DNA of 64,000 nt from Gillisia xinjiangensis (GTDB lineage: Bacteria; Bacteroidota; Bacteroidia; Flavobacteriales; Flavobacteriaceae). Location: the NCBI RefSeq assembly GCF_046298265.1, contig NZ_JBKAHK010000002.1, positions 186,001 to 250,000 of the forward strand, given 5' to 3'. Numbering within the stretch: position 1 is the first letter of the stretch; every line of letters begins with the position of its first letter. Made by a program: the position numbers and the translations under genes. Shown here one piece after another: positions 25,646 through 35,089 of this stretch. The notes beneath the pieces are model-generated. The model had not been told where the DNA came from. It searched no databases and saw only the letters and a list, made by a program, of their open reading frames with translations.

Positions 25646-26803
25646 CTACTTTATATTAATTAGGATTTCCGCCGCCTTCTCAAGGGTTTCATCGGTTTTG
25701 GCGAAACAGAACCTCAACTGACGGTTGTCCTTATTATCTATATTGAAAACCGAAATAGGAATAGCAGCCAGCTTGTATTCTTTTATTAGCCTTTCTGAAA
25801 ATTCAACATCTCCTTCATTTGCTATTTCTGAATAATCCATCACCTGAAAATAAGTTCCCGCAGAAGGGTTCGCACTGAATTTGGATGATTTCATCAAGTG
25901 CAGGAATTTATCCCTTTTTTCCTGATAGAAGTTCCCCAGTTGTAAATAATTTTCAGGATCCTTCAGGTATTCAGCATAGGCAATTTGCATAGGATGGTTC
26001 ACACAAAAAACAGCGAATTGATGTACTTTCCTAATCTCCCTCATCAATGCTGAAGGAGCCACGCAGTAGCCTGTTTTCCATCCGGTATTGTGAAATGTTT
26101 TTCCGAAGGAAGCACAAATAATCGCTCTTTCCGCAAGTCCTGAAAAAGCAGCGGCACTGTGATGCTTATTATTATCGAATACGAGATGTTCATATACTTC
26201 ATCGCTAAGAAGAATGATATCGGTGTTTATAAGTAAATTTTCCAACTGAAGCATGGCTTCTTTACTTAAAACAGTTCCGCTGGGATTGTGCGGAGTGTTG
26301 ATTATAATCATTCGTGTTCTGGAAGTGATCTTCTTTGCCAGCTCGTTCCAGTCTATTTCAAATTGCGCTCCTTTTAACTGAATTAAAACAGGAATGCCGC
26401 CATTTAATTTAATAGTGGGCTCATAACTGTCATAAGCCGGTTTAAAAACGATCACCTCATCATCTTTTTGAACAAAAGCTGTTATAGCAGAATAAATTGC
26501 CTGGGTAGCGCCATTGGTAACTGTGATTTCCGTTTCAGGATTATATTTTCTTCCATATAAACTTTCAACTTTTTCAGCAATGCGTTCCCTGAGTTTTAAT
26601 ACGCCTGCCATCGGTGCATATTGGTTATTTCCGGCTTTCATCGCCTTGGTAACAAGTTCCTTCAAATAATCATCAGTTTCAAAATTTGGAAAGCCCTGAG
26701 AAAGATCGGTCGCATTATATTTATGAGCAAGCTGACTCATGGTAGTAAAAATACTGTCTTTCTGATTTTGAATTTTAGAAGTTCTCAGCTGAAAGTTGGA
26801 CAT
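25646..26803 (-). CDS. Methionine (glutamine-like keto acid) aminotransferase
   Basis: The 385-residue fold-type I PLP enzyme has LSQGFPNFETDDYL near the start, TNGATQAIYSAITAFV, NTPHNPSGTV, LSDEVYEHLVFD and the PLP lysine in SFGKTFHNTGWKTGY. These match the YbdL / kynurenine aminotransferase group that transaminates methionine, glutamine and aromatic amino acids. The nearby omega-amidase would remove its alpha-ketoglutaramate by-product. It is downstream of sdhCAB but separated from it by a terminator. Confidence 0.92.
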   Translation of the reverse strand: MSNFQLRTSKIQNQKDSIFTTMSQLAHKYNATDLSQGFPNFETDDYLKELVTKAMKAGNNQYAPMAGVLKLRERIAEKVESLYGRKYNPETEITVTNGATQAIYSAITAFVQKDDEVIVFKPAYDSYEPTIKLNGGIPVLIQLKGAQFEIDWNELAKKITSRTRMIIINTPHNPSGTVLSKEAMLQLENLLINTDIILLSDEVYEHLVFDNNKHHSAAAFSGLAERAIICASFGKTFHNTGWKTGYCVAPSALMREIRKVHQFAVFCVNHPMQIAYAEYLKDPENYLQLGNFYQEKRDKFLHLMKSSKFSANPSAGTYFQVMDYSEIANEGDVEFSERLIKEYKLAAIPISVFNIDNKDNRQLRFCFAKTDETLEKAAEILINIK

Positions 26804-26832
26804 AGGTACGTTTTAGAATAATATGTATAAAA

Positions 26833-26858
26833 AATCCCGAGCTGCAAAGTTCGGGATT
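26833..26858 (-). terminator. Intrinsic terminator of sdhCAB
   Basis: AATCCCGA and TCGGGATT form an 8-bp stem with a ten-base loop, followed on the minus strand by six T residues. It lies 25 bases after the sdhB stop. Confidence 0.85.
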
Positions 26859-26883
26859 GAAATTTTATTAAGCAATGCTGATG

Positions 26884-27627
26884 TTATTTTACGCTTGCTT
26901 TCAAATATTCCCGGTTCATCCTTGCTATGTTTTCAAGGGAAATACCTTTAGGGCACTCAATTTCGCAGGCACCGGTATTGGTACAGTTTCCAAACCCTTC
27001 CTTATCCATTTGTTCCACCATTGCAAGAACACGTCTGTCTGCTTCTATCTCACCTTGCGGCAATAAAGCAAACTGACTTACTTTAGCAGATGTAAACAGC
27101 ATCGCACTTGCATTTTTACAAGCAGCAACGCAGGCACCACACCCTATACAGGTAGCAGCATAAAATGAAGCATCAGCATCATCCTTATCTACAGGGATCG
27201 AGTTGGCATCCTGGGTATTTCCTGAAGTATTTACAGAAATATATCCTCCGGCCTGCTGTATTCTGTCAAAAGAACTGCGGTCTACAACCAAATCCTTTAT
27301 CACTGGAAAAGCGGCAGCCCTAAAAGGCTCTATTGTAATAGTGTCTCCATCTTTGAACTTTCGCATATGCAGCTGGCAGGTAGTAATCCCGCGATCCGGA
27401 CCGTGAGGTTCTCCATTGATTTGCAAACTGCAGGATCCACAAATTCCTTCACGACAATCGTGATCAAAAACCACCGGTTCCTCTTCCTTATTGATTAACT
27501 GTTCGTTAAGAACGTCCAGCATCTCAAGAAAAGACATATCCGGTTCTATCCCATCTATTTGATAGTTTTGAATTTTTCCTTTTGCAGTGGCGTTCTTTTG
27601 ACGCCATATTTTTAGTGTAAGCTTCAT
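26884..27627 (-). CDS. sdhB: Succinate dehydrogenase iron-sulfur subunit
   Basis: SdhB carries electrons from the flavin subunit to the membrane cytochrome. The 247-residue protein has the [2Fe-2S] ligands in CREGICGSC (Cys58, 63, 66) with Cys84, then CIGCGACVAACKNAS and CTNTGACEIECPKGI, which hold the [4Fe-4S] and [3Fe-4S] centres. Length is as in other cytochrome b558-type complexes. It is the last gene of sdhC-sdhA-sdhB and is separated from sdhA by a 72-bp gap with a repeat. Confidence 0.96.
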   Translation of the reverse strand: MKLTLKIWRQKNATAKGKIQNYQIDGIEPDMSFLEMLDVLNEQLINKEEEPVVFDHDCREGICGSCSLQINGEPHGPDRGITTCQLHMRKFKDGDTITIEPFRAAAFPVIKDLVVDRSSFDRIQQAGGYISVNTSGNTQDANSIPVDKDDADASFYAATCIGCGACVAACKNASAMLFTSAKVSQFALLPQGEIEADRRVLAMVEQMDKEGFGNCTNTGACEIECPKGISLENIARMNREYLKASVK

Positions 27628-27633
27628 AATTTC

Positions 27634-27701
27634 AATTTGAAGATTTGAAGATTTGAAGATTTGTCGATTTTCTAATCAACACATTTTCAAATTATCAAAT
27701 T
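27634..27701. repeat. Direct/inverted repeat between sdhA and sdhB
   Basis: The arm at 27634-27663 is built of GATTTGAA units (three full repeats). The arm at 27684-27701 contains the reverse-oriented TTTTCAAATTATCAAAT. The arms flank about 20 bp and reach the sdhA stop codon. The organisation matches the repeats at 2138-2204 and those flanking the four-helix-bundle gene. Confidence 0.65.
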
Positions 27702-29703
27702 ATTTATAGCTTCTTGTTTTTACTTCAATATTCTCGTAATTCAAGTCTTCCTTATGCAGGATGGCGTCGGCCGGATTTCCCGTATATTCCCAGGCTGCCA
27801 CATACATAAAGTTTTCATCATCCCTTAGAGCTTCACCTTCATCGGTTTGATATTCTTCCCTAAAGTGACCTCCACATGATTCATTCCTATGAAGTGCATC
27901 CTTAGCAAAAAGTTCTCCTAATTCAAGGAAATCGGCAACTCGTCCAGCTTTTTCCAGTTCTGCATTCATCTCATTCATAGTTCCGGGAACTCTCACTTCT
28001 CTCCAGAATTCTTCCCTAAGGGCTTTAATTTCAGAAATTGCCTTCTCGAGATCTGGCGCATTACGGGACATTCCAACTTTGTCCCACATAATTTTACCAA
28101 GACGTTTATGGAAATGATCTACAGTTTTGGTTCCTTTATTATTTACCAGTTTCTCCATTTCTGAGCGAACTTTCTGTTCTGCTTCAATAAACTCAGGACT
28201 TTCAGTAGAAATTGGACCGGTACGAATATCATCGGCTAAATAATTTCCGATAGTGTAAGGAAGCACAAAATATCCATCGGCCAAACCTTGCATCAGGGCT
28301 GAAGCTCCCAACCGGTTTGCACCGTGGTCAGAGAAATTTGCCTCTCCTGTCGCAAAACATCCAGGAATGGTTGTTTCCAGGTTATAATCTACCCAAATCC
28401 CGCCCATAGTATAATGTACCGCCGGGTAAATCATCATAGGAGTTTTATAAGGGTTTTGATCCACGATCTTTTCATACATCTGGAACAGGTTTCCGTATTT
28501 GGCTTCCACTACGGCAACTCCTAATTCCCTTATTTTTTCATCGGTTGGATTTTCCAGATGCTGCGTATTAGCTGCTTCTTTCCCGTAGCGCATAAAAGCC
28601 GCACTAAAGTCAAGATAAACTGCTTCTCCTGTTTTATTAACTCCGTAGCCGGCATCACAACGTTCTTTTGCAGCTCTGGATGCAACATCCCTAGGGACAA
28701 GGTTTCCAAATGCCGGATATCTTCTTTCCAGGTAATAATCTCGGTCTTCTTCTTTAAGTTCGGTAGGTTTTAATTTCCCCGTTCTTATTGCTTCTGCATC
28801 TTCCTTCTTTTTTGGAACCCAAATCCTTCCGTCATTCCGAAGAGATTCAGACATCAAGGTCAGTTTAGACTGATGATCTCCAGAAACCGGAATACAGGTT
28901 GGGTGAATTTGAGTGAAACACGGATTTGCGAAAAATGCTCCTTTTTTATGGATTTTCCAGGAAGCGGTAACATTGCTTCCCATGGCATTTGTTGAAAGAA
29001 AAAATACGTTTCCGTAACCACCAGAAGCGATCACAACTGCGTGCGCACTGTGTTTTTCAATTTCTCCGGTAACCAAATTCCGGGCAATAATTCCACGGGC
29101 TTTCCCATCCACTAACACAAGATCCATCATCTCGTGACGGTTATATGGAGTTATCTTACCACGGTTGATCTGGCGGTTCATCGCAGAATACGCCCCAAGT
29201 AAAAGTTGTTGTCCCGTTTGACCTTTTGCATAAAAAGTCCTGGACACCAAAACACCTCCAAAGGAACGGTTATCAAGCAATCCTCCATATTCACGTGCAA
29301 AGGGAACTCCCTGTGCTACACATTGGTCGATGATATTTCCTGAAACCTCCGCAAGTCGGTATACATTACTTTCACGGGAACGGTAATCCCCTCCCTTTAC
29401 AGTATCATAAAACAGCCGATAAACAGAATCCCCATCTCCCTGATAATTTTTTGCTGCGTTTATTCCTCCCTGCGCTGCGATTGAGTGCGCACGTCTTGGA
29501 GAATCCTGGTAACAAAATGTTTTCACATTATAACCAAGTTCTGCTAAAGTTGCAGCGGCACTACCCCCGGCAAGACCGGTTCCAACAACAATAATATCTA
29601 TATTTCTTTTGTTGGCGGGATTAACAAGGTTGATCTCGTTTTTATGTTTGGTCCATTTATCTGCCAATGGGCCTTTTGGTTCTTTTGCTTCTAATATTCC
29701 CAT
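27700..29703 (-). CDS. sdhA: Succinate dehydrogenase flavoprotein subunit
   Basis: SdhA oxidises succinate to fumarate with covalently bound FAD. The 667-residue protein has the FAD-binding GTGLAGGSAAATLAELGYNV, the AHSIAAQGGINAAKNY segment with the FAD-linking His, the substrate-site motif HPTCIPVSGDHQSKL and the C-terminal HRNESCGGHFREEYQT. Length fits the Bacteroidota type (longer than the E. coli 588). It begins 3 bases after sdhC ends. Confidence 0.96.
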   Translation of the reverse strand: MGILEAKEPKGPLADKWTKHKNEINLVNPANKRNIDIIVVGTGLAGGSAAATLAELGYNVKTFCYQDSPRRAHSIAAQGGINAAKNYQGDGDSVYRLFYDTVKGGDYRSRESNVYRLAEVSGNIIDQCVAQGVPFAREYGGLLDNRSFGGVLVSRTFYAKGQTGQQLLLGAYSAMNRQINRGKITPYNRHEMMDLVLVDGKARGIIARNLVTGEIEKHSAHAVVIASGGYGNVFFLSTNAMGSNVTASWKIHKKGAFFANPCFTQIHPTCIPVSGDHQSKLTLMSESLRNDGRIWVPKKKEDAEAIRTGKLKPTELKEEDRDYYLERRYPAFGNLVPRDVASRAAKERCDAGYGVNKTGEAVYLDFSAAFMRYGKEAANTQHLENPTDEKIRELGVAVVEAKYGNLFQMYEKIVDQNPYKTPMMIYPAVHYTMGGIWVDYNLETTIPGCFATGEANFSDHGANRLGASALMQGLADGYFVLPYTIGNYLADDIRTGPISTESPEFIEAEQKVRSEMEKLVNNKGTKTVDHFHKRLGKIMWDKVGMSRNAPDLEKAISEIKALREEFWREVRVPGTMNEMNAELEKAGRVADFLELGELFAKDALHRNESCGGHFREEYQTDEGEALRDDENFMYVAAWEYTGNPADAILHKEDLNYENIEVKTRSYK

Positions 29704-29706
29704 AGC

Positions 29707-30423
29707 TTAAATATTTTCTAAAATAAAATGTATATAAAATGGTATCACCGCAAATGCCAATGGAATTAGTACAGCAAACCCCATCCCAAATTTTCTTATA
29801 AACCCATTGTATTTAGGATGATTTACACCTAAAGACTGGAACCCACTGGCAAAACCGTGAGAAAGATGGAATGCTACAGCCAGCATTGCAATTGCATACG
29901 CAATTACCCAAATCAGTCCATATTGAGGATCCTGAAATGCTTGAATAGTTATAGTATACAGATCTTTTACTTCGGCACCACTTTCAGTAGTGTAAACTGT
30001 ATTATCAAGTCCGCCAAATTTCATCTTTGCCCAGAACATATTCATATGCACTATTATAAAGGCAAGAATTACCGTTCCCAAAATTCCCATATTTCGTGAA
30101 GCCCACATAGAATTGGTAGACGGTTTAAAACTTTCATACCCCTGAGGGCGTGCTTTCCGATTACGGATTGTCAATAAAACACCATCGACTGCATGAAAAA
30201 GAATACTTATATAGGTTACATAAGAAAGAATCATAACCAATGGATTTGTAGTCATGAATAATGCATATTCATTAAACTGGTCCTTTGCTTCTGGTCCTAC
30301 CGCCTGAAGTAATTGTAAATTCCCCAGAAGATGACCAACAAGAAATGTACAAAGAAAAAGACCCGTAAGAGCCATCCAATATTTTTTTGCTAAAGAAGAT
30401 TTTAACAGCGCAGATTTTGCCAT
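29707..30423 (-). CDS. sdhC: Succinate dehydrogenase cytochrome b558 subunit
   Basis: The 238-residue protein has five membrane segments (about 16-36, 56-78, 108-130, 155-178, 205-232) with histidines placed to hold two hemes (GHLLGNL, LFHAVDG, IVHMNMFW, AFHLSHGF). One subunit anchors the complex, as in type B succinate:quinone reductases of Bacteroidota, which use menaquinone. It is the first gene of the operon and has a well-formed promoter 28-59 bases upstream. Confidence 0.94.
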   Translation of the reverse strand: MAKSALLKSSLAKKYWMALTGLFLCTFLVGHLLGNLQLLQAVGPEAKDQFNEYALFMTTNPLVMILSYVTYISILFHAVDGVLLTIRNRKARPQGYESFKPSTNSMWASRNMGILGTVILAFIIVHMNMFWAKMKFGGLDNTVYTTESGAEVKDLYTITIQAFQDPQYGLIWVIAYAIAMLAVAFHLSHGFASGFQSLGVNHPKYNGFIRKFGMGFAVLIPLAFAVIPFYIHFILENI

Positions 30424-30450
30424 AAATTAATGAGGTTTAATAAAGTGAGT

Positions 30451-30482
30451 CAAAAATACACCTGATATTAGTTTTTAACAAA
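30451..30482 (-). promoter_or_regulatory. sdhCAB promoter (TTTG-20-TATTTTTG)
   Basis: On the minus strand TTTG (30479-30482) and TATTTTTG (30451-30458) are separated by exactly 20 bases, an ideal match to the Bacteroidota housekeeping promoter with -33 TTTG and -7 TAnnTTTG. The -7 box ends 27 bases before the sdhC ATG, giving a leader of about 20 bases. This is the clearest promoter in the window. Confidence 0.8.
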
Positions 30483-30697
30483 TTTTAAGCTTCTTTTAAA
30501 TATAATTTAGACCTAATTTAAAGTAGTTTATCAATTGTTTAATCTGCAGCTTTATATTTTAACCAATCTTCCTGAGAACTGCTATTTTTTAGTACCCTTC
30601 AAATAGATCCCGACGGAAAATATTTTAAAACGATTTTATAACCTGATACGACAAGGAATTCTTAAATTAGGGGAAGCAAAATCTTGATCAGGACTAC

Positions 30698-31606
30698 ATG
30701 GAATTTATAGATTATTACAAAGTATTGGAATTGGATAAATCGGCAAGTACGGCAGATATCAAAAAAGCCTATCGCAAACTTGCGCGGAAATATCATCCGG
30801 ATCTTAATCCGAATGATAAAAGTGCCCAGGCCAGATTTCAGCAAATAAATGAGGCCAATGAAGTGCTTAGCGATCCTGAAAAACGTAAAAAATACGATCA
30901 ATACGGCAAGGACTGGCAACATGCCGACCAATTTGAGCAGGCCAAACAACAACAGGGTCAACAACGCGGTGGAGGAGGATTTGGCGGAGGTCAACAATAT
31001 TCGGGAAATTTTGATGATGACACGTTCTCCGAATTTTTTGAGCAAATGTTTGGAGGTGGGGCCAGGACAAGAGGCGCAGGCAGAAGGCCACAATATAAAG
31101 GGCAGGATTTTAATGCAGAGCTTCAGCTAAATTTAAGGGATGTTTATACAAGCCAGAAACAAACCCTTACCATCAATGGAAAAAATATAAGGCTTACAAT
31201 TCCCGCAGGAGTTGAAAATGGACAAACCATAAGAATAAAAGGACACGGAGCCCCGGGAATTCAGGGTGGCCCAAAAGGCGACCTTCTTATCACCTTTAAA
31301 ATAATCAATAATACCGATTTCAAAAGAGAGAAGGAAAACCTGTATATAACAGTAGAAGTAGATTTTTATACTACTCTTCTTGGAGGAGAAATAACGGTAG
31401 ACACCTTCACAGGAAAGGTAAAACTCCAGGTAAAGCCGGAAACTCAACCGGGAACGCAAATAAAATTGAAGGGGAAAGGCTTTCCGAAGTACAAAAAAGA
31501 GGGACAATTCGGAGATTTGTACATCACATATCAAATCAAAATGCCCACAAATCTTAGTAAAAAAGAGATAGAACTGTTTAGAGAACTGCAAAAATTACGC
31601 TCATGA
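30698..31606 (+). CDS. cbpA: CbpA-like DnaJ-family co-chaperone
   Basis: The 302-residue protein has an N-terminal J domain (about 4-68) with HPD at 33-35, a glycine-rich linker (about 88-130, GGGGFGGGQQ) and the two beta domains of DnaJ C-termini (AELQLNLRDVYTSQKQTLTI, PAGVENGQTIRIKGHG, LKGKGFPKYKKEGQFGDLYI). It lacks the CxxCxGxG zinc repeats of DnaJ, so it is a type II J protein of the CbpA kind that stimulates DnaK. The partner modulator gene cbpM overlaps its end by 4 bases, which supports the call. Confidence 0.92.
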   Translation: MEFIDYYKVLELDKSASTADIKKAYRKLARKYHPDLNPNDKSAQARFQQINEANEVLSDPEKRKKYDQYGKDWQHADQFEQAKQQQGQQRGGGGFGGGQQYSGNFDDDTFSEFFEQMFGGGARTRGAGRRPQYKGQDFNAELQLNLRDVYTSQKQTLTINGKNIRLTIPAGVENGQTIRIKGHGAPGIQGGPKGDLLITFKIINNTDFKREKENLYITVEVDFYTTLLGGEITVDTFTGKVKLQVKPETQPGTQIKLKGKGFPKYKKEGQFGDLYITYQIKMPTNLSKKEIELFRELQKLRS

Positions 31607-31893
31607 ATTTAGATGACTTAATAGCAACAGAGGAGCTTTGTATTCGATATAAGGTTGAGCACAGCTTCATAAAATCACTTTTTGAAAGTGGACTTATAGA
31701 GATTGTAACAATTGAACATCAGGAATATGTGCATTTTGATATGGTAGCTGAATTTGAAAAAATGCTCAGGCTCCATTATGAACTGGATATTAACCTGGAA
31801 GGACTGGAAGCCATCAAGCATCTACTGGAACAGGTGAAGAATCTACAAACAGAAAATCTGCAATTGAGAAACAGGTTGAATTTGTACGAATAA
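31603..31893 (+). CDS. cbpM: CbpM-like chaperone modulator
   Basis: The 96-residue protein has a MerR-like N-terminal helix-turn-helix (EELCIRYKVEHSFIKSLFES) and a C-terminal helical part (LLEQVKNLQTENLQLRNRLNLY). This matches CbpM proteins that bind the J domain of CbpA and inhibit it. The ATGA overlap with cbpA implies translational coupling, so the chaperone and its inhibitor are made together. Confidence 0.88.
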   Translation: MNLDDLIATEELCIRYKVEHSFIKSLFESGLIEIVTIEHQEYVHFDMVAEFEKMLRLHYELDINLEGLEAIKHLLEQVKNLQTENLQLRNRLNLYE

Positions 31894-32032
31894 CATAAAT
31901 GTTAAGGAAATCAAAAAATCTTTTAAAGTTAGTTTAACAGGTTTTCCCCTTAGCTTCTTTAATTTTGAAAAAATAAATAAAATTTCTTCAGGTTTTAATT
32001 TCTGAAGAAAAAACAATTCAAATCAATATTCT

Positions 32033-33325
32033 ATGAAATACGATCAAATTGACAACAAACTCTTTATAAAAAACCGCAAAAATTTTTCAGCTGAAATGAA
32101 GCCAAAAAGTTTAGCTGTTTTTAATTCCAATGATATTTACCCTATAAGTGCAGACAGTACCATGCCTTTTCAACAGGCACGTGATATTTTTTATTTAAGC
32201 GGAGTAGATCAGGATGCAAGCATTTTAGTGCTTTTCCCGGATGCTCCGTTGGAAAAACATCGCGAGATTCTCTTTTTAACCGAAACCAACGATCATATTG
32301 CAGTTTGGGAAGGTGAAAAACTCACCAAGGAAAAGGCTTTTGAAACCAGCGGGATTAAAACCGTATACTGGATAAAGGATTTTGAAAAGGTGTTTTTTGA
32401 AGTAATGACCCAGTGTGAAACCATTTATTTCAATACCAATGAACATTACCGGGCAAATATCCAAACCCAAACCCGTGAAGCCAGATTTGTGGAATGGTGT
32501 AAAAAACAATATCCTGCACATCAGGCTGCCAAAAGCAACCCAATTCTACAAAGATTGCGATCTGTAAAAGATCCAAGGGAATTGGCGTTGATGCAAAGAG
32601 CCTGTGATATCACAGAAAAAGGCTTCAAAAGAATCCTTGATTTTGTAAAACCAGGTGTATGGGAATACCAGATTGAAGCAGAGTTCATGCACGAATTCCT
32701 GTATAACCGCTCACGCGGATTTTCCTATACTCCCATAATTGCAAGTGGGAATAATGCCAATGTGCTTCACTATGTAGAGAACAATCAGGAATGTAAGGCA
32801 GGAGATCTCATTTTGCTGGATGCCGGAGCAGAATACGCCAATTACTCCAGCGATATGTCAAGGACGATCCCGGTTTCAGGAAAGTTTAGCAAAAGACAAA
32901 AAGAAGTCTATAATGCCGTAAATCGTGTGAAAAACGATGCAACAAAAATGCTGGTTCCCGGAACCATCTGGGCAGAATATCATAAGGAAGTTGGAAAATT
33001 GATGACTTCAGAATTGATTGGCTTGGGACTTCTGGATAAAGCAGATGTTAAAAATGAAGATCCGGAATGGCCTGCATATAAAAAATACTTTATGCACGGG
33101 ACTTCCCACAATATAGGACTGGATACTCATGATTATGGAATTTTAACCGAACCAATGCTGGCAAACCAGGTGTATACCGTGGAGCCCGGAATTTATCTGC
33201 CTGCCGAAGGTTTTGGAATTAGACTCGAAGATGATGTGGTTATTCAGGAAAAAGGAGAACCTTTCAACTTAATGGAAAATATTCCTATTGAAGCAGATGA
33301 AATTGAAGATCTTATGAATTCATAA
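32033..33325 (+). CDS. Aminopeptidase P family protein (Xaa-Pro aminopeptidase)
   Basis: The 430-residue M24B metallopeptidase removes an N-terminal residue before proline. After a creatinase-like N domain (about 1-170), the pita-bread domain has all metal ligands: Asp in LLDAGAEYANYSSDMSRT (two), His in HGTSHNIGLDTHD, Glu in YTVEPGIYLP and Glu in IRLEDDVVI. No signal peptide is visible, so it is cytoplasmic. It has its own terminator downstream. Confidence 0.94.
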   Translation: MKYDQIDNKLFIKNRKNFSAEMKPKSLAVFNSNDIYPISADSTMPFQQARDIFYLSGVDQDASILVLFPDAPLEKHREILFLTETNDHIAVWEGEKLTKEKAFETSGIKTVYWIKDFEKVFFEVMTQCETIYFNTNEHYRANIQTQTREARFVEWCKKQYPAHQAAKSNPILQRLRSVKDPRELALMQRACDITEKGFKRILDFVKPGVWEYQIEAEFMHEFLYNRSRGFSYTPIIASGNNANVLHYVENNQECKAGDLILLDAGAEYANYSSDMSRTIPVSGKFSKRQKEVYNAVNRVKNDATKMLVPGTIWAEYHKEVGKLMTSELIGLGLLDKADVKNEDPEWPAYKKYFMHGTSHNIGLDTHDYGILTEPMLANQVYTVEPGIYLPAEGFGIRLEDDVVIQEKGEPFNLMENIPIEADEIEDLMNS

Positions 33326-33349
33326 TTTTTCTTCTGCTACTATTTTCTT

Positions 33350-33387
33350 AACCACCTCTTCGGAAATAAAAACCTGATGAGGTGGTT
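33350..33387 (+). terminator. Intrinsic terminator of the aminopeptidase P gene
   Basis: AACCACCTC and GAGGTGGTT form a 9-bp stem, followed directly by a run of T residues on the plus strand. It lies 24 bases after the stop and just before the convergent brnQ stop. Confidence 0.85.
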
Positions 33388-33415
33388 TTTTAGTTTGATG
33401 AGATTTCGCAAAGTG

Positions 33416-34714
33416 CTACCCTGAAATTTTCTGGTCGGTAGTATCTTGTCTGATCATTTTCTCATATATAACGGCCAGGATAAAAGTGATCAATCCTGGA
33501 AGAACCCATCCCAGCCCATATAGCCCGAATGGAATCGACTCTTGAATTCGCGAAAATAAACCGGTTGCTATCACATATTGTAAAGCATCGGGAAGGCTAA
33601 ATAAGATTATCACTAAAACCACCGCTCTCATAATAAAGGTGGTTCTGTAATTTTTTGGAAGCACATTCAGCAGAATCAACACGATGGTAAGCGGATAAAT
33701 AAGCATTAGAACCGGAAGTGCTATCTCTATAATTTTATTCACTGAAAGAGCTCCCAACGCAACACCCAAAATGCAGGCTATACTCACAGTTACCGGATAT
33801 ACAAAAGGCTTATTGATCCTTTCGGTCATAAAATCTGCGGTACCGGTGATTATTCCAACTGCGGTGGTAAAACAGGCAAGCCCAACCAATACAGAAAGTC
33901 CAACCTGTGCCATAGCACCCAGGTTTAAAAAACTAATTCCGGAAAGCAATTGTGTTCTGGTTACATCTAAAGGGAATTCAGAATTCACGATGGCACCATT
34001 ATATATAAGCCCGCCGTAGACAATTAACAAACCTAAAGCTGCTACGATTGCAGCTGAAATGATAATTTTTCTTATTTCAGGTGGTGACAAATTAGCCTTT
34101 AGTTTCACAGAGATGATGATAACCCCGCCAACTACCAAAGCTGCAATAGCATCAAAGGTTTGATACCCTTCAAAAAAACCATACAATACAGGCAATTCTG
34201 TAATTGGAGCTCCCATAGGTTTAAAATCGGAAAAAATTCCACTTACAATTATCGCCAAAAGCAATAATAAGATCATTGGAGTTAAGAATTTCCCGATATT
34301 GTTGATTATCGAGGTTCTTTTAATTACAAAAAGAAAAACCAGCAAAAAATAAATGATACTTGTAGTTAGCGCACTGATCTCGAAAAATGGCTGTACGGCG
34401 ATCTCGTGAGTTACCGCGGCTGTTCTGGGGGCTGGAAGTGCAACGCTTATCAAGTAGATAAGCACACAATAAATAAGGCTAAAAAGAGGGGATATTTTAT
34501 CAGCAAAATTAAAAATACTTCCCTGCAACCGGGCGTGCGCAAAAATTCCCAATAAGGGCAATCCTACGGCAGAGATCACAAATCCCAAAGCCACGAGATA
34601 CCATTGTGAGCCGGAAAAAAAACCAAGATAAGGCGGAAGTATAAGATTTCCTGCACCAAAGAATAAGGCAAATAATGCAAACCCAACAAGGAATGCTTCT
34701 TTTGTGAATTTCAT
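33416..34714 (-). CDS. brnQ: Branched-chain amino acid transport protein BrnQ
   Basis: The 432-residue protein has about 12 membrane segments and the family start FFGAGNLILPPYLGFFSG, followed by LGIFAHARLQGSI and ALPAPRTAAVTHEIAVQPF. These proteins import leucine, isoleucine and valine with sodium or protons (LIVCS family). Length is typical. It stands alone, with a 375-bp gap upstream. Confidence 0.94.
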   Translation of the reverse strand: MKFTKEAFLVGFALFALFFGAGNLILPPYLGFFSGSQWYLVALGFVISAVGLPLLGIFAHARLQGSIFNFADKISPLFSLIYCVLIYLISVALPAPRTAAVTHEIAVQPFFEISALTTSIIYFLLVFLFVIKRTSIINNIGKFLTPMILLLLLAIIVSGIFSDFKPMGAPITELPVLYGFFEGYQTFDAIAALVVGGVIIISVKLKANLSPPEIRKIIISAAIVAALGLLIVYGGLIYNGAIVNSEFPLDVTRTQLLSGISFLNLGAMAQVGLSVLVGLACFTTAVGIITGTADFMTERINKPFVYPVTVSIACILGVALGALSVNKIIEIALPVLMLIYPLTIVLILLNVLPKNYRTTFIMRAVVLVIILFSLPDALQYVIATGLFSRIQESIPFGLYGLGWVLPGLITFILAVIYEKMIRQDTTDQKISG

Positions 34715-35089
34715 TTGTTCAATTTATTGTTTTAGCTAACATGGTTAAGATCCATAAAAGCATTTCCTTAGCGAGAAATTATATTCTCTGGATGTTTCAT
34801 TTTGCTATTTAAAATCATTGTTATCCGGTAAACATTTTTGTGAACCTGAAACCAGACACATTCATTCTGAATTCCAATGGGGTTTTTAATAAACAAACCT
34901 TACTTTTCTGAATTTTTCAATTATACCGATAATTAAAGTGTTCTAAAAAAATAGAAATCATAACTAAATGTTTATCAGATATTTAAAAACAGGTCTTGGT
35001 TCTTGATTCTTACATTTACGCCAAAGGCGGAACGATCTTGACTCTTTACGGGACATTACTGATTTAAAAAATAATAATTTATTATTCGT
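34715..35089. other. 375-bp intergenic region without a gene
   Basis: The region separates the divergent brnQ and alpha/beta-hydrolase genes and is very AT-rich. No open frame with coding character, tRNA or strong terminator is seen. From about 34990 to 35045 there are CTTGGTTCTTGATTCTT and later TCTTGACTCTT, which look like a degraded short-repeat array, with a CGCCAAAGGCG hairpin between them. Promoters for both genes should lie here, but no TTTG/TAnnTTTG pair with correct spacing stood out. Confidence 0.6.

Noticed and set aside
27634..27663. Short tandem repeat considered as a CRISPR array
   Set aside because: Units are about 8 bp without spacers and no cas gene is present.
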